From Gammaproteobacteria bacterium (GTDB lineage Bacteria > Pseudomonadota > Gammaproteobacteria > DSM-16500), in assembly GCA_013287765.1 (NCBI GenBank), contig JABDDD010000013.1, positions 1 to 44,203 of the forward strand: a stretch of 44,203 bases of DNA, given 5' to 3'. Below, one piece after another: positions 1 through 8,608 of this stretch; within the stretch, counting starts at the first letter, position 1; every line of letters begins with the position of its first letter. The translations under genes were made by a program, and so were the position numbers. The notes under the pieces were generated by a model. It had not been told where the DNA came from. It ran no database searches and saw only the letters and a list, made by a program, of their open reading frames with translations.

Positions 1-309
1 TTGGAAATCTTGTAATTCACTCTTTAATTTTTCTATTTTATAGGCTCGACAAGCTTGTACCATAGTCGGATCGACAGTCACTGTTGATACTGTTTGACCT
101 AATAGAACAGGCTTCATACAATCATGCCAAAATTGTTTTCCAGGGGTTGTCGTCCGTGAAAAACCAGCTGCTAAACAACTTTTCACAATAGTAACACAAG
201 GATTATTTGCTGAGTCATCTGTGGCTGAAGTCATCATCGTATCATCTGCCATCACTTGCTGAGCACAAATAATAGCTGATAATAGAAGAATAGTTTTAAT
301 TTTACGCAT
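1..309 (-). CDS. Secreted cysteine-containing protein, 3' end outside window
   Basis: This reading frame starts at an ATG at 309 on the minus strand and stays open for 103 codons to the left edge, so the C-terminus is missing. A strong AGGAGG ribosome site lies just upstream of the start. The first ~20 residues form a clear Sec signal peptide (MRKIKTILLLSAIICAQQ then VMA), with cleavage likely after VMA. The mature part has four cysteines (in NPCVTIVKSC, HDCM and QAC), suggesting a disulfide-bonded periplasmic or secreted protein. It resembles small secreted hypothetical proteins I recall from Legionella, but I cannot name a family. Function unknown. Confidence 0.75.
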   Translation of the reverse strand, partial: MRKIKTILLLSAIICAQQVMADDTMMTSATDDSANNPCVTIVKSCLAAGFSRTTTPGKQFWHDCMKPVLLGQTVSTVTVDPTMVQACRAYKIEKLKSELQDFQ

Positions 310-431
310 TTTAGAGTCCTCCTAGTAGGATTACTTCTCTATTTTAATCCATTCCCTCAAAAATAAGTGATTAAACTTCTGAAAATGATTAATATTTGTT
401 TAGTTACGATGATGTTGTATATATTTTAATT

Positions 432-1328
432 TCAAGCCATTTCAGATTGTATTTTAGTCGAGAATAATCTGCCGCCCAATAAGTTAATACATAATCCGGC
501 AATGACTAAAAAACCAGCCATTAATTTCCAAAGGAAAAAAGGTTCATGCAAGAAAACGACTGAGCCTAATATACCAACAATGGGAACTAATAAGTTAAAT
601 GGGACTACCATACTGACCGGATAACGACTAAGCAACCAATTCCAAACGCCATATCCCACCCATGTGGAGGCATAAACTATATACATGACTGAACTGACGC
701 CGGTCCAGGTTAAATGCTGATAACTACTTATAAGGCTATGCGTGCCTTCAAGGAAAAAAGCAAGTAAAAGCATCGGAAAGGATGCAAAAAAGCTACCCCA
801 GACAACTAAAGCAATCATATTCACATGACTTATTTTTTTAGTAATTAAGTTACCCAATCCCCATGCAGCGGATGCTGCGAGGATAAATAAAAATCCCCCT
901 AATGAGATAGTCTTATCAAAGTGTAGCGCAACTAATCCAATGCCAGTAAAAGAAATAAGTGCACCTATTAGCTGCCAAATATAAGGTATTTCTCCCAAAA
1001 AAATAGCAGCAAAAAACATACTGAAAAATATTTGAACTTGAGTGAGTAACGATGCCATCCCGGGTGTCATTCCTGCCTGCATGCCCATAAACAGCATGGA
1101 AAACTGCAAAGCAAACATAACGCATCCATATAGTGCGATTATTTTAAAGGGAGCTGCGGGTTTTTTTATGAAAAAAATAGCAGGAAAACTGGCTAAAATA
1201 AATCGTATAGCGCAAAGAAATAATGGTGAGATTTCTTCAAGACTGATCTTAATAAACAGAAAATTAAGCCCCCAAACAACGACAACTAATAGAGCCAATA
1301 ATAAATGGGCGAAAGGCATATCAAGCAT
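432..1328 (-). CDS. EamA/DMT-superfamily transporter
   Basis: A 298-residue, very hydrophobic protein with about ten predicted membrane helices in two homologous halves, the layout of EamA drug/metabolite transporters (RhaT/YdcZ type). The N-terminal half has the typical VWGLNFLFIK segment. The second half begins near residue 145 with AASAAWGLGNLITKK, and the protein ends in a short charged tail. It should be an inner-membrane exporter or importer of small metabolites, possibly amino acids, but the substrate cannot be read from sequence. The start could be the ATG at 1328 or the one at 1319; a weak AAGAG site fits either. It appears to be a single-gene unit. Confidence 0.85.
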   Translation of the reverse strand: MLDMPFAHLLLALLVVVVWGLNFLFIKISLEEISPLFLCAIRFILASFPAIFFIKKPAAPFKIIALYGCVMFALQFSMLFMGMQAGMTPGMASLLTQVQIFFSMFFAAIFLGEIPYIWQLIGALISFTGIGLVALHFDKTISLGGFLFILAASAAWGLGNLITKKISHVNMIALVVWGSFFASFPMLLLAFFLEGTHSLISSYQHLTWTGVSSVMYIVYASTWVGYGVWNWLLSRYPVSMVVPFNLLVPIVGILGSVVFLHEPFFLWKLMAGFLVIAGLCINLLGGRLFSTKIQSEMA

Positions 1329-1460
1329 CTCTCTTTTGAAATTTAAAAATTGGCTAATATTAGCATAAAAATATAAATACAGATAATTTTTTTATCTATT
1401 ATCTTGATTAGACCAAACTTCTTCTGACTCTTTTTTAAAAAGCCTATTTTATATCATCGC

Positions 1461-2582
1461 CTATATTACAGCTTTGATCGCATCGACTACTCTAAAAATA
1501 ATGGACTCATCCATATCAACAAATAAAGGTAAACGAAGCAATCGTTCGGATAATGATTCTGTTTCAGCTAAAATACCCTGAAATTTACCGTATTTTTTCC
1601 CAGCCGGAGAATTGTGTAATGGGACATAATGAGCAACAGAAGAAATACCCCGTGTTTTAAGCATATTTAATAATTGCATACGTTTTTCAGCATGAGGCAG
1701 TAAAATATAATACATATGCCCATTGTGTTCGCAACCTTCTGGAATAATGGGACGGCGGATCAAATCGGCTGTTTCTAAATCTGCAAATGCAGCATGATAC
1801 ATATCCCAAAGTTTTAATCGTCGCGCAGTAATGGATTCTGCTTGTTCTAGTTGTGCTAGTAGGAAGGCTGCAATTAATTCACTGGGTAAAAAAGAAGAAC
1901 CGACATGTTGCCAAGTATATTGATCTATCTGTTGACGACGTGAATGGCTACGATCTGTGCCTTTTTCACGAATAATTTCTGCTAATTCATTATATGTTTC
2001 ATGATTTATTAATAATGCCCCACCCTCACCTGAAATAATATTTTTTGTATCATGAAAACTGTAAGTGCCAAAATGTCCTAATGTTCCTAAAAATTGGTTT
2101 TTATATTTAGCCATGACGCCTTGTGCCGCATCTTCGATAACATATAAATGATGTTTTTTGGCAATTTGTAAAATAGTATCCATTTCGCAGGCAACACCTG
2201 CATAATGAACAGGAACGATAGCTTTTGTTTTAGCAGTAATTGCGCTTTCAATTTTCGTTTCATCTAAATTTAAAGTATCATTGCGAATATCAACAAAATG
2301 CGGGACACCGCCTCTTAACACGAATGCATTTGCAGTGGATACAAATGTATAAGATGGCATGATGATTTCATCTCCTGGTTGAATATCCAAGAGTAAAGCA
2401 GTCATTTCTAATGCTGCTGTGCAAGAATGTGTTAATAATGCTTTTTGACAATTAAATAATTTTTGCATCAACGCATGACATTGCTGGGTGAAAGTACCAT
2501 CGCCATGTAATGTCGTTGCTTTTGAAATATAATCATATTCTTTACCGGTAAGATGAATTTTAACAAATGGAATGCTAATCAT
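1461..2582 (-). CDS. wecE: dTDP-4-amino-4,6-dideoxygalactose transaminase (DegT/DnrJ/EryC1 family)
   Basis: A PLP-dependent sugar aminotransferase closely following E. coli RffA/WecE over its whole length (373 residues versus about 376). That enzyme converts dTDP-4-keto-6-deoxyglucose to dTDP-4-amino-4,6-dideoxygalactose for surface glycans. Visible landmarks are the GDGTFTQQC start region, LLTHSCTAALEM, DEIIMPSYTFVSTANAF, VPVHYAGVACEMD, the cofactor-binding EDAAQG near residue 150, and SFHDTKN with the probable Schiff-base lysine at residue 180. I chose the ATG at 2582 rather than the longer frame from 2648 because AAAGGA precedes it at good spacing and homologs begin there. It lies 25 bases downstream of the M50/PqqD-like protein gene and is probably cotranscribed. 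No other enterobacterial-common-antigen gene is in view, so its physiological product is uncertain. Confidence 0.88.
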   Translation of the reverse strand: MISIPFVKIHLTGKEYDYISKATTLHGDGTFTQQCHALMQKLFNCQKALLTHSCTAALEMTALLLDIQPGDEIIMPSYTFVSTANAFVLRGGVPHFVDIRNDTLNLDETKIESAITAKTKAIVPVHYAGVACEMDTILQIAKKHHLYVIEDAAQGVMAKYKNQFLGTLGHFGTYSFHDTKNIISGEGGALLINHETYNELAEIIREKGTDRSHSRRQQIDQYTWQHVGSSFLPSELIAAFLLAQLEQAESITARRLKLWDMYHAAFADLETADLIRRPIIPEGCEHNGHMYYILLPHAEKRMQLLNMLKTRGISSVAHYVPLHNSPAGKKYGKFQGILAETESLSERLLRLPLFVDMDESIIFRVVDAIKAVI

Positions 2583-2607
2583 GTAGTATCCTTTAAAGTT
2601 ATAACTA

Positions 2608-4668
2608 TTATTTAAGTCCTTCTTCTTTTTGTTGACGAATTTCAGCAAAAATCCCTAAGCAGAAAATAATCATTACAAAAAGAGGTAATGCAAGGCTTAC
2701 AAATGGATTAGGTGAATGTAACCCGATTATTTTAAAAATAAAATTTTGTACCAATAGAGTAATTGTACTTGCGATCAATATAAAAATAATACAAGCAATC
2801 CAGTACCAAAGTGCAGATTTATCTTTTAAAAATAAACTGGGATTTTTGAATGATTTTGGTAAATCTTGTATTAACCACATCACCGCTGATCTTCGCAAAT
2901 GAGGCTTTTCAAATAAATCCATTAATACATAATAACCATCTAAATCTTGTAAGGGACTTAGCATACGAAATGCTGAAATATAAGTATATAACGCAAACAA
3001 CCACAAAAAACATTGGATATAAGTATTAGAAATAACAAAAATGAGTAAAGCAGATATCCCGGCGGTTAAAAAATCAGTAAAAATACCTGCCAAATTAACA
3101 AAAATACGTGGCCCACGCGCTCCTAGCCACATATCTGAGGTATCCGTAAATGCAACCGGACCTAACCAATACCATCCTACCCCCATATAATGCACCTCAA
3201 AGCCATATGATTTAGTTGCTAATGCATGACCTAATTCATGTAGTACCACTGATAGCAGCATAAAAGGAAATATTAAAATAATCATTAGCAAAGTATCATG
3301 TGTAGATTTAAATGAATGTAATACTTTAGGCGTTGCAAAACCAAATGCAATTAATCCTAAGAAAACTAGCAGGAAAAAAATGATTTTGCCTAAACGCGTA
3401 AAAAATAAATAAGCAAATTTATTATAAAAAGGCGTTAGCCAGGTTTCTGTATCACCTATTGCGATTTTTGCTTCTAAGATACGTTTAGCTTTCATCATAC
3501 ATTTAACCCAAAAAGATTGTTTTTCATCTTTGGATTGTTGTGTTACTTCTACATTTTCAATAAATCCATTTTTAGCTAATTTATAAAGTAATGCGGCAAC
3601 AATATTAGGCGCAAATAAATTAAATTGATCGGCTAAATGCATGGTAATTTCTTGCATGGTTTTTTGACCATCCAATTGTTGCCAAATGAACCAGCCTTCG
3701 GTTGATAATTTAAAATATTGTCCAGTGAGTCTGTTTTTGAGAATGACAGTTTTTTGCCCATCAGCAGTCACGCGATGATGATGGGTAATGCTTGAATTTT
3801 GTATGGGGCGACTACGGTCAATCATTAAAGTCATAAACATAGCTGCAATATTATCATCCGTTTCAAGTAATTCAGTTAGATAAATATGCTTTAACTCTAA
3901 TAACTGACAGTCGGATTGAGCTTTAGCCGTTGCATTGCGGGTCATATGTGTAATTAAAGTGGCTTCTCCAAATAAGGTAGGTGATTTTAAAATGGCTAAC
4001 TGATGGGTTCCATCTGCAGTTTGCGTCAGGATTTCAACTTCACCTTTACGTATTAAATAGGATCGATCGCCTATGTCTCCTTCTTTGAAAATAATTTTAT
4101 TTTTTTTAACAGAAATTTCTTCAATTTTTTTTGCAAGCCATTTAAGACGTTCATGAGATAAGTAACTAAAAGGTAAAGATTGTTTAATCAATTGCATACG
4201 TAACATTTGTTCGGTTGCATTCATCATGTCAACTTGTAAGTTAGGATAGATTTTAAAAAAATCTTGAAGGGATTTTAGATTAAGATGAAGTAATAGCATA
4301 TCAGACAGGGCAATAATATTTGCTGTACGCATCCCTGTTTTAGAGTAAAATCCTGTATCATTTAACCCAATTGCTTCGCCTTTTTGTAAAGTGGCAACGG
4401 GTATTTTTATTATTTTCTTTTTCTTAGTGATTTTTTTTATTTTAATAATATCGCGGCTCACTTCAGCCATACCTGTTGCAATAATAAAAATACTATCGAC
4501 AACAGTATCTTGGGTGACAATAATGTCACCTTGAGTGTAACGTACTTCAGTCATTTGCAAGACAAGCGCTTCAGTTTGTTTAGCAGTAAAAGAATTAAAA
4601 CACGGTAAACCAGCTAGTAATATTTTACGTTGTGATAAGCTAATTGTTTCTTCCGTTAAACATTGCAT
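2608..4668 (-). CDS. Membrane protein with two cNMP-binding domains, PqqD-like domain and M50 metallopeptidase
   Basis: A 686-residue multidomain protein. Residues ~15-150 and ~165-290 are two cyclic-nucleotide-binding folds (GDIIV...ATGMAEV; KEGDIGDRSYLIRKGEVEIL...LFGEATL). Residues ~300-375 resemble PqqD/RiPP-recognition domains (QYFKLSTEGWFIWQQLDG...I..HLADQF). From ~425 it is membrane-embedded, with the zinc-protease motif HELGH at 478-482 and a second metal-ligand region LQDLDGYY near 574-580, as in site-2-protease (M50) enzymes. Related multidomain proteins occur in NHLP/Nif11-type peptide systems. I infer that it recognises and cleaves or exports a peptide, and that a cyclic nucleotide may control it. 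A GGAG site precedes the ATG at 4668. It is divergent from the small leader-like peptide gene at 4749 and upstream of wecE. Confidence 0.85.
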   Translation of the reverse strand: MQCLTEETISLSQRKILLAGLPCFNSFTAKQTEALVLQMTEVRYTQGDIIVTQDTVVDSIFIIATGMAEVSRDIIKIKKITKKKKIIKIPVATLQKGEAIGLNDTGFYSKTGMRTANIIALSDMLLLHLNLKSLQDFFKIYPNLQVDMMNATEQMLRMQLIKQSLPFSYLSHERLKWLAKKIEEISVKKNKIIFKEGDIGDRSYLIRKGEVEILTQTADGTHQLAILKSPTLFGEATLITHMTRNATAKAQSDCQLLELKHIYLTELLETDDNIAAMFMTLMIDRSRPIQNSSITHHHRVTADGQKTVILKNRLTGQYFKLSTEGWFIWQQLDGQKTMQEITMHLADQFNLFAPNIVAALLYKLAKNGFIENVEVTQQSKDEKQSFWVKCMMKAKRILEAKIAIGDTETWLTPFYNKFAYLFFTRLGKIIFFLLVFLGLIAFGFATPKVLHSFKSTHDTLLMIILIFPFMLLSVVLHELGHALATKSYGFEVHYMGVGWYWLGPVAFTDTSDMWLGARGPRIFVNLAGIFTDFLTAGISALLIFVISNTYIQCFLWLFALYTYISAFRMLSPLQDLDGYYVLMDLFEKPHLRRSAVMWLIQDLPKSFKNPSLFLKDKSALWYWIACIIFILIASTITLLVQNFIFKIIGLHSPNPFVSLALPLFVMIIFCLGIFAEIRQQKEEGLK

Positions 4669-4748
4669 AACTGATGCTCCACTATCTTAATTTTATTATA
4701 CTATGATACAATTATTTTTTGTTGAAAAATCAATAGGAAATGTGGACG

Positions 4749-4943
4749 ATGAGTAATTTACAGGATGTTTTACAACTTTGGCAAAATGATTTAACTTTTC
4801 GGCTGCAATTTAAAAAAAATCCTGAAGAAGCGCTAAAAAAAGCACAAATTGAATTATCTGCTGCTGATCTTGATAAAGTTAAAAAAATGATAAAACATGC
4901 TGATTCAGGGGATGAAAATTTAGATGAACGTATTAGCAAATAA
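4749..4943 (+). CDS. Nif11/NHLP-leader-like small peptide, candidate RiPP precursor
   Basis: A 64-residue highly charged, helical peptide. Its middle, FKKNPEEALKKAQIELS followed by AADLDKVKKM, resembles the leader region of Nif11-, NHLP- and related RiPP precursors (F..FL.NPE.AL...G..LS..EL..L). The C-terminus is short and polar, ending in ADSGDENLDERISK, with no cysteine and two serines, so a classical lanthipeptide or sactipeptide core is absent. I prefer the ATG at 4749 because the AGGA at 4735-4738 lies 10 bases upstream; for the ATG at 4740 it would be only one base away. It is divergent from the RRE-M50 protein gene, which supports a substrate-processor pairing. Alternatively it is a small regulatory protein using the same fold. 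Confidence 0.6.
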   Translation: MSNLQDVLQLWQNDLTFRLQFKKNPEEALKKAQIELSAADLDKVKKMIKHADSGDENLDERISK

Positions 4944-5031
4944 TCATTCAGCTAATTGTATTCTGTCAATGGAAGTGTATATTACACTTATTTTATTTTA
5001 TTTTAATTTAGTTTAATTGATTGAGAGAGTC

Positions 5032-6654
5032 ATGAGACGTGAATCAATGGAGTTTGATGTTGCAATCGTTGGTGGGGGTCCTGCTGGATTAACAGCTGCG
5101 ATTAGGCTTTTGCAATGTGATCCCAATTTGAATATTTGCATCTTAGAAAAAGGGGATGCAATCGGCGCACATATTTTATCAGGTGCTGTATTAGAACCCC
5201 GCGCTTTAAACGAATTAATCCCTAATTGGTTGGAAAAAAATGCGTTTTCTGCAACCAATGTACTGCAGGATCAATTTGTATTTTTAACAGAAAAAAAATC
5301 TTATCGTTTACCTACACCGCAGCCCATGCATAATCAAGGAAATTATATTATTAGTTTAGGGCAATTTTGCCAATTTCTTGCAGAAGAAGCAGAAAAATTA
5401 GGCGCAAATATTTTCCCTGGGTTTGCTGTGACTGAAGTTTTATATGATGAAAAAAATCAAGTCATTGGCGTTGCAACAGGTGATAAGGGTATTGATAGAT
5501 TTGGCGTGCCCAAAGCAGGATTTCAGGCAGGTTTTAACTTGTATGCTAAACAAACTTTATTTGCTGAAGGATGTCGTGGTTCTCTTACTCAGACTTTATT
5601 TAAAAAATTTAATTTAACTCAAAATTGCAATCCGCAAACTTATGGATTAGGTCTTAAAGAATTATGGGAAATCCCGCAGGAGTACCATCAAGCAGGATCT
5701 GTCATGCATTCTATTGGCTGGCCGTTAGATAATAAAACTTATGGGGGTTCTTTTGTTTATCAATTTGATAATAATCAGTTGGCGATTGGTTTTGTTGTGG
5801 GACTGGATTATCAAAATCCTTATCTTAATCCCTATGAAGAATTTCAACGTTTTAAAACCCATCCAATTGTTCGCGCTTTACTGGAAAAGGGTAAACGTAT
5901 TGCTTATGGCGCACGCGCTTTAAATGAAGGTGGTTATCAATCTATCCCTAAATTGACTTTTCCCGGTGGATTAATTATTGGCTGTGCGGCTGGTTTTTTA
6001 AATGTACCCAAAATTAAAGGCATTCATACTGCTATGAAATCTGGGATGATTGCAGCGGAAAGTATTTTTCAAGCGTTACAAGAACAGCACTCTCAATCTA
6101 TAGAGTGTCATCGCTATTCTGAAGAAATAGCTAAAAGTTGGGTGATGCAAGAATTAAAAAAAGTTCGTAATATTCGTCCTGCTATGAATTGGGGACTTTG
6201 GCCGGGCTTAGTATATGCTGCAGTGGATACTTATATTTTACGAGGAAAAGCGCCCTGGACATTTAAAAATCATGCGGATCACTTACAATTAAAAAAAGCA
6301 GAGGATTCAATAAAAATAACTTATCCAAAACATGATAATACAATAACTTTTGATTTAATGAGTTCTGTTTTTTTAACAAATGCTATTCATGATGAGGATC
6401 AACCTTGTCATTTAAAATTAGCTGATCTAGCTATACCTGTTAATGTGAATTTAAAATATTATGCAGGCCCTGAGCAACGTTATTGTCCTGCAGGTGTATA
6501 TGAATTTGTTGAAGATAAAGATCAAATATTTAAATTTCAAATGAACGCAGCAAATTGTATTCAGTGTAAAGCCTGTGATATTAAAGATCCTAAACAAAAT
6601 ATTACGTGGACCCCACCCGAAGGCGGATCGGGTCCACAATATTTTATCTTGTGA
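5032..6654 (+). CDS. Electron transfer flavoprotein-ubiquinone oxidoreductase
   Basis: A ~540-residue ETF-QO (ETFDH family), the membrane-associated flavoprotein that passes electrons from reduced ETF to ubiquinone during acyl-CoA and amino-acid oxidation. The N-terminus has the FAD-binding motif VGGGPAGL. The middle carries the ubiquinone/FAD region ending GCAAGFLNVPKIKG..HTAMKSG. The C-terminus has the [4Fe-4S] cysteines RYCPAGVYEF and CIQCKACDIKDP, and a conserved PPEGGSGPQY ending. The frame can begin with TTG at 5017, ATG at 5032 or ATG at 5047; I take 5032, preceded by GAGAG, but the choice is weak. Its partners etfB and etfA are in this window at 32.5-34.1 kb, so a complete ETF route is present. 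Confidence 0.95.
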   Translation: MRRESMEFDVAIVGGGPAGLTAAIRLLQCDPNLNICILEKGDAIGAHILSGAVLEPRALNELIPNWLEKNAFSATNVLQDQFVFLTEKKSYRLPTPQPMHNQGNYIISLGQFCQFLAEEAEKLGANIFPGFAVTEVLYDEKNQVIGVATGDKGIDRFGVPKAGFQAGFNLYAKQTLFAEGCRGSLTQTLFKKFNLTQNCNPQTYGLGLKELWEIPQEYHQAGSVMHSIGWPLDNKTYGGSFVYQFDNNQLAIGFVVGLDYQNPYLNPYEEFQRFKTHPIVRALLEKGKRIAYGARALNEGGYQSIPKLTFPGGLIIGCAAGFLNVPKIKGIHTAMKSGMIAAESIFQALQEQHSQSIECHRYSEEIAKSWVMQELKKVRNIRPAMNWGLWPGLVYAAVDTYILRGKAPWTFKNHADHLQLKKAEDSIKITYPKHDNTITFDLMSSVFLTNAIHDEDQPCHLKLADLAIPVNVNLKYYAGPEQRYCPAGVYEFVEDKDQIFKFQMNAANCIQCKACDIKDPKQNITWTPPEGGSGPQYFIL

Positions 6655-6663
6655 TTTTTTTAT

Positions 6664-7209
6664 TTAAGCAAAATGATTTTGCTTGGCAAGCGTCACTCGT
6701 TGGGCTTGTAAGCCACGAGTGGCAATATGGGTTAAAAAACGCACTTTATCACCTACCGATAATTTTTTAAATCGTGGAAAAGCAACGCTTGCAGCAGTAA
6801 AGTATCGTTCATCGCCATCTACCCCTTCGATAAAGCCATAACCTTCTTCTGGGAATAATCGAATGATTTCACCATGTGAGGCTTTATCATGATGTTTGAC
6901 ATGACCTCTTTTTCGCTGTGCATAGGATTCTAATTGTCTGGCTAATGCATGAAAGGCATCTCGAATGGCTATATAAACATCTTCATTTTTTTTATGAGTC
7001 ACAACCAGTTCTTTGCCTGGGACAGATAGATCCACTTTTACGTTAAATAATTTCCCCTGATGTTTATGTTTTTGCGGCATTTCCACCACCACGCGGCAAC
7101 TATTTATGTGTTGATGAAATTGAGTGAGTTTTTGGGCTTTTTCTTGAATGTGAGTTTCTAAAGCGTCGGAATTAGGAATATCACGAATAGTAATTTGAGC
7201 TAATTGCAT
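6664..7209 (-). CDS. HPF/RaiA ribosome hibernation factor fused to a cold-shock domain
   Basis: A 181-residue two-domain protein. Residues 1-~100 match the HPF/RaiA (sigma-54 modulation protein) fold: MQLAQITIRDIPNSDALE, then VVVEMPQKHKH and DVYIAIRDAFHALARQLE. This fold binds the 30S decoding site and silences ribosomes. Residues ~125-181 form a cold-shock/OB fold (GEIIRLFPEEGYGFIEGVDGDERYFTAAS...F..L..GDKVRF), which binds single-stranded RNA. The start at 7209 is chosen over the longer frame from 7263 because GGGGAGG sits 5 bases upstream and the HPF homology begins there. The fusion suggests a hibernation factor that also contacts rRNA or mRNA. A short dyad (GGTAC, five bases, GTACC) in the 5' leader near 7240 could affect its translation. 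Confidence 0.9.
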   Translation of the reverse strand: MQLAQITIRDIPNSDALETHIQEKAQKLTQFHQHINSCRVVVEMPQKHKHQGKLFNVKVDLSVPGKELVVTHKKNEDVYIAIRDAFHALARQLESYAQRKRGHVKHHDKASHGEIIRLFPEEGYGFIEGVDGDERYFTAASVAFPRFKKLSVGDKVRFLTHIATRGLQAQRVTLAKQNHFA

Positions 7210-7395
7210 AGTAACCTCCCCATTATTATGTTTATATTGGGGTACATCCTGTACCAATAACACAACACATTGAAATGATTCATTTACCTTATACTTATAT
7301 TATAAGCATAGATTCTGTTTTTTTCATACTTTCTTATTAATAAATTTTTATTAAAATAAAAATATAATATTAATAATTATAATATTAACAATTAG

Positions 7396-8442
7396 TTAGC
7401 TATTTTCAAAATAACGGCTAACTTCTGCAACTGAAATATTTTCTAAATCATTTGGTTGCCAATTAGGGTTTTTATCTTTATCAATGACAACAGCTCGAAT
7501 CCCTTCAAAAAAATCATGAGATTGTAAAAAATGCATCATCATGGATGATTCCATTTGCATGCAATCATCAAAATTAAGTAATTGACCTTGTTGCAAAGCT
7601 TTTAAAGTCACTTTTAGACTCATAGGCGATTTAGTTTGAATGACTTGACCGATCTTTTGCGCGAAAATATTTTCAGAGGTTGTCAGTGCTTTTATAATTT
7701 CTTCTATAGTATTTTTAGAAAAAATAGACTTAATTAAATCTTTCTGCAAAAATAATGGTGAAGAGGATATATTTTTTGTCGAAAATTTTTGAATAATGTC
7801 TGTTACATTTTTTTTATCAGGTAAGGGGGTATTCACTAGCGTTTGAATCAAATCAGTTTGGGCTTCAACTGGAATGATATAATCAATAAGACCTAGTTTT
7901 AAACAATCTTCGGAAGAAATTTTTTCGCCAGATAATCCTAAATAAAACCCAAAATAGTAAGGTACATGTGATAAAAAATAAGTTGCACCCACATCCGGGA
8001 AAAAACCAATGCCAGTTTCAGGCATGGCAAATTGAAAGTTTTCAGTTGCAACACGATGCGATCCATTAATAGAAATACCAGCACCCCCACCCATGGTTAG
8101 ACCATTTAATAAAGCAATATAAGGTTTAGGATAATGAAAAATTTGGCGATTCACTTGATATTCATCTAAAAAAAATTGTGGTAAATCAGCTGCGTTTGCC
8201 ATTTTTTTTTCATAAGCATAACGAATATCTCCTCCGGCAGAAAAAGCACGTCCTTTTGTTGCTAAGACTATGACTGCTTTAATAGATGATTGCGTTTGCC
8301 ATTTTGTTAATTGCTGGTGCATTGCATTGAACATAGCGTGATTCAATGCATTTAATACCGAGGGGCGATTAAGAGTCATGAGACCTATATCACCATAACG
8401 ACCTGAAAGTTCTGCAAAAAGAATATCAGAATGCTTTTCCAT
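7396..8442 (-). CDS. 3-hydroxyisobutyryl-CoA hydrolase-like (enoyl-CoA hydratase/isomerase superfamily)
   Basis: A 348-residue crotonase-fold protein of the HIBYL-CoA hydrolase (ECH_2) branch, which in valine catabolism releases 3-hydroxyisobutyrate from its CoA ester. Visible features are LNRPSVLNALNHAM near the N-terminus, AFSAGGDIR (oxyanion-hole region), and NGLTMGGGAGISINGSHRVA. MPETGIGFFPDVGATYFLS follows, whose Glu and Asp are conserved in this branch and distinguish it from plain enoyl-CoA hydratases. The C-terminal half also fits (SPMSLKVT...ECM-like segment, DFFEGIRAVVIDKDKNPNW). The ATG at 8442 is preferred over 8469 because AGGA precedes it at good spacing. It stands alone; its electron-transfer partners ETF and ETF-QO lie elsewhere in the window. 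Confidence 0.88.
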   Translation of the reverse strand: MEKHSDILFAELSGRYGDIGLMTLNRPSVLNALNHAMFNAMHQQLTKWQTQSSIKAVIVLATKGRAFSAGGDIRYAYEKKMANAADLPQFFLDEYQVNRQIFHYPKPYIALLNGLTMGGGAGISINGSHRVATENFQFAMPETGIGFFPDVGATYFLSHVPYYFGFYLGLSGEKISSEDCLKLGLIDYIIPVEAQTDLIQTLVNTPLPDKKNVTDIIQKFSTKNISSSPLFLQKDLIKSIFSKNTIEEIIKALTTSENIFAQKIGQVIQTKSPMSLKVTLKALQQGQLLNFDDCMQMESSMMMHFLQSHDFFEGIRAVVIDKDKNPNWQPNDLENISVAEVSRYFENS

Positions 8443-8569
8443 ATTTTTTCCTAAAAATTTACTTTGCATTTATTTTATAACATTTTGATCTTATTAAATA
8501 ATAATTTTTTCGCACGTCCTTTGTTTTGGGATAGAATAAAAAGAGGTAAGGACAGGGAAAAAGCTGCAA

Positions 8570-8594
8570 GGAGCGCTCCATAACAATTTTGTTA
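8570..8594. repeat. Two adjacent palindromes in the 5' leader of the L,D-transpeptidase gene
   Basis: GGAGCGCTCC at 8570-8579 is a perfect 10-base palindrome. TAACAATTTTGTTA at 8581-8594 is a perfect dyad with a two-base centre. Both sit immediately before the AAGGAG ribosome site of the gene at 8609, so they could be a regulator's operator or a leader hairpin. No T-run follows, so a terminator is unlikely. Confidence 0.45.
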
Positions 8595-8608
8595 AGGAGT
8601 TCCCTCAC

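Noticed and set aside
4740-4748. Upstream ATG of the leader-like peptide
   Set aside because: The AGGA is one base from this ATG; the ATG at 4749 has proper spacing.
6666-6684. AAGCAAAATGATTTTGCTT palindrome at the end of the HPF gene
   Set aside because: It is coding sequence for the C-terminus (KQNHFA), with no T-run on either strand; weak as a terminator.
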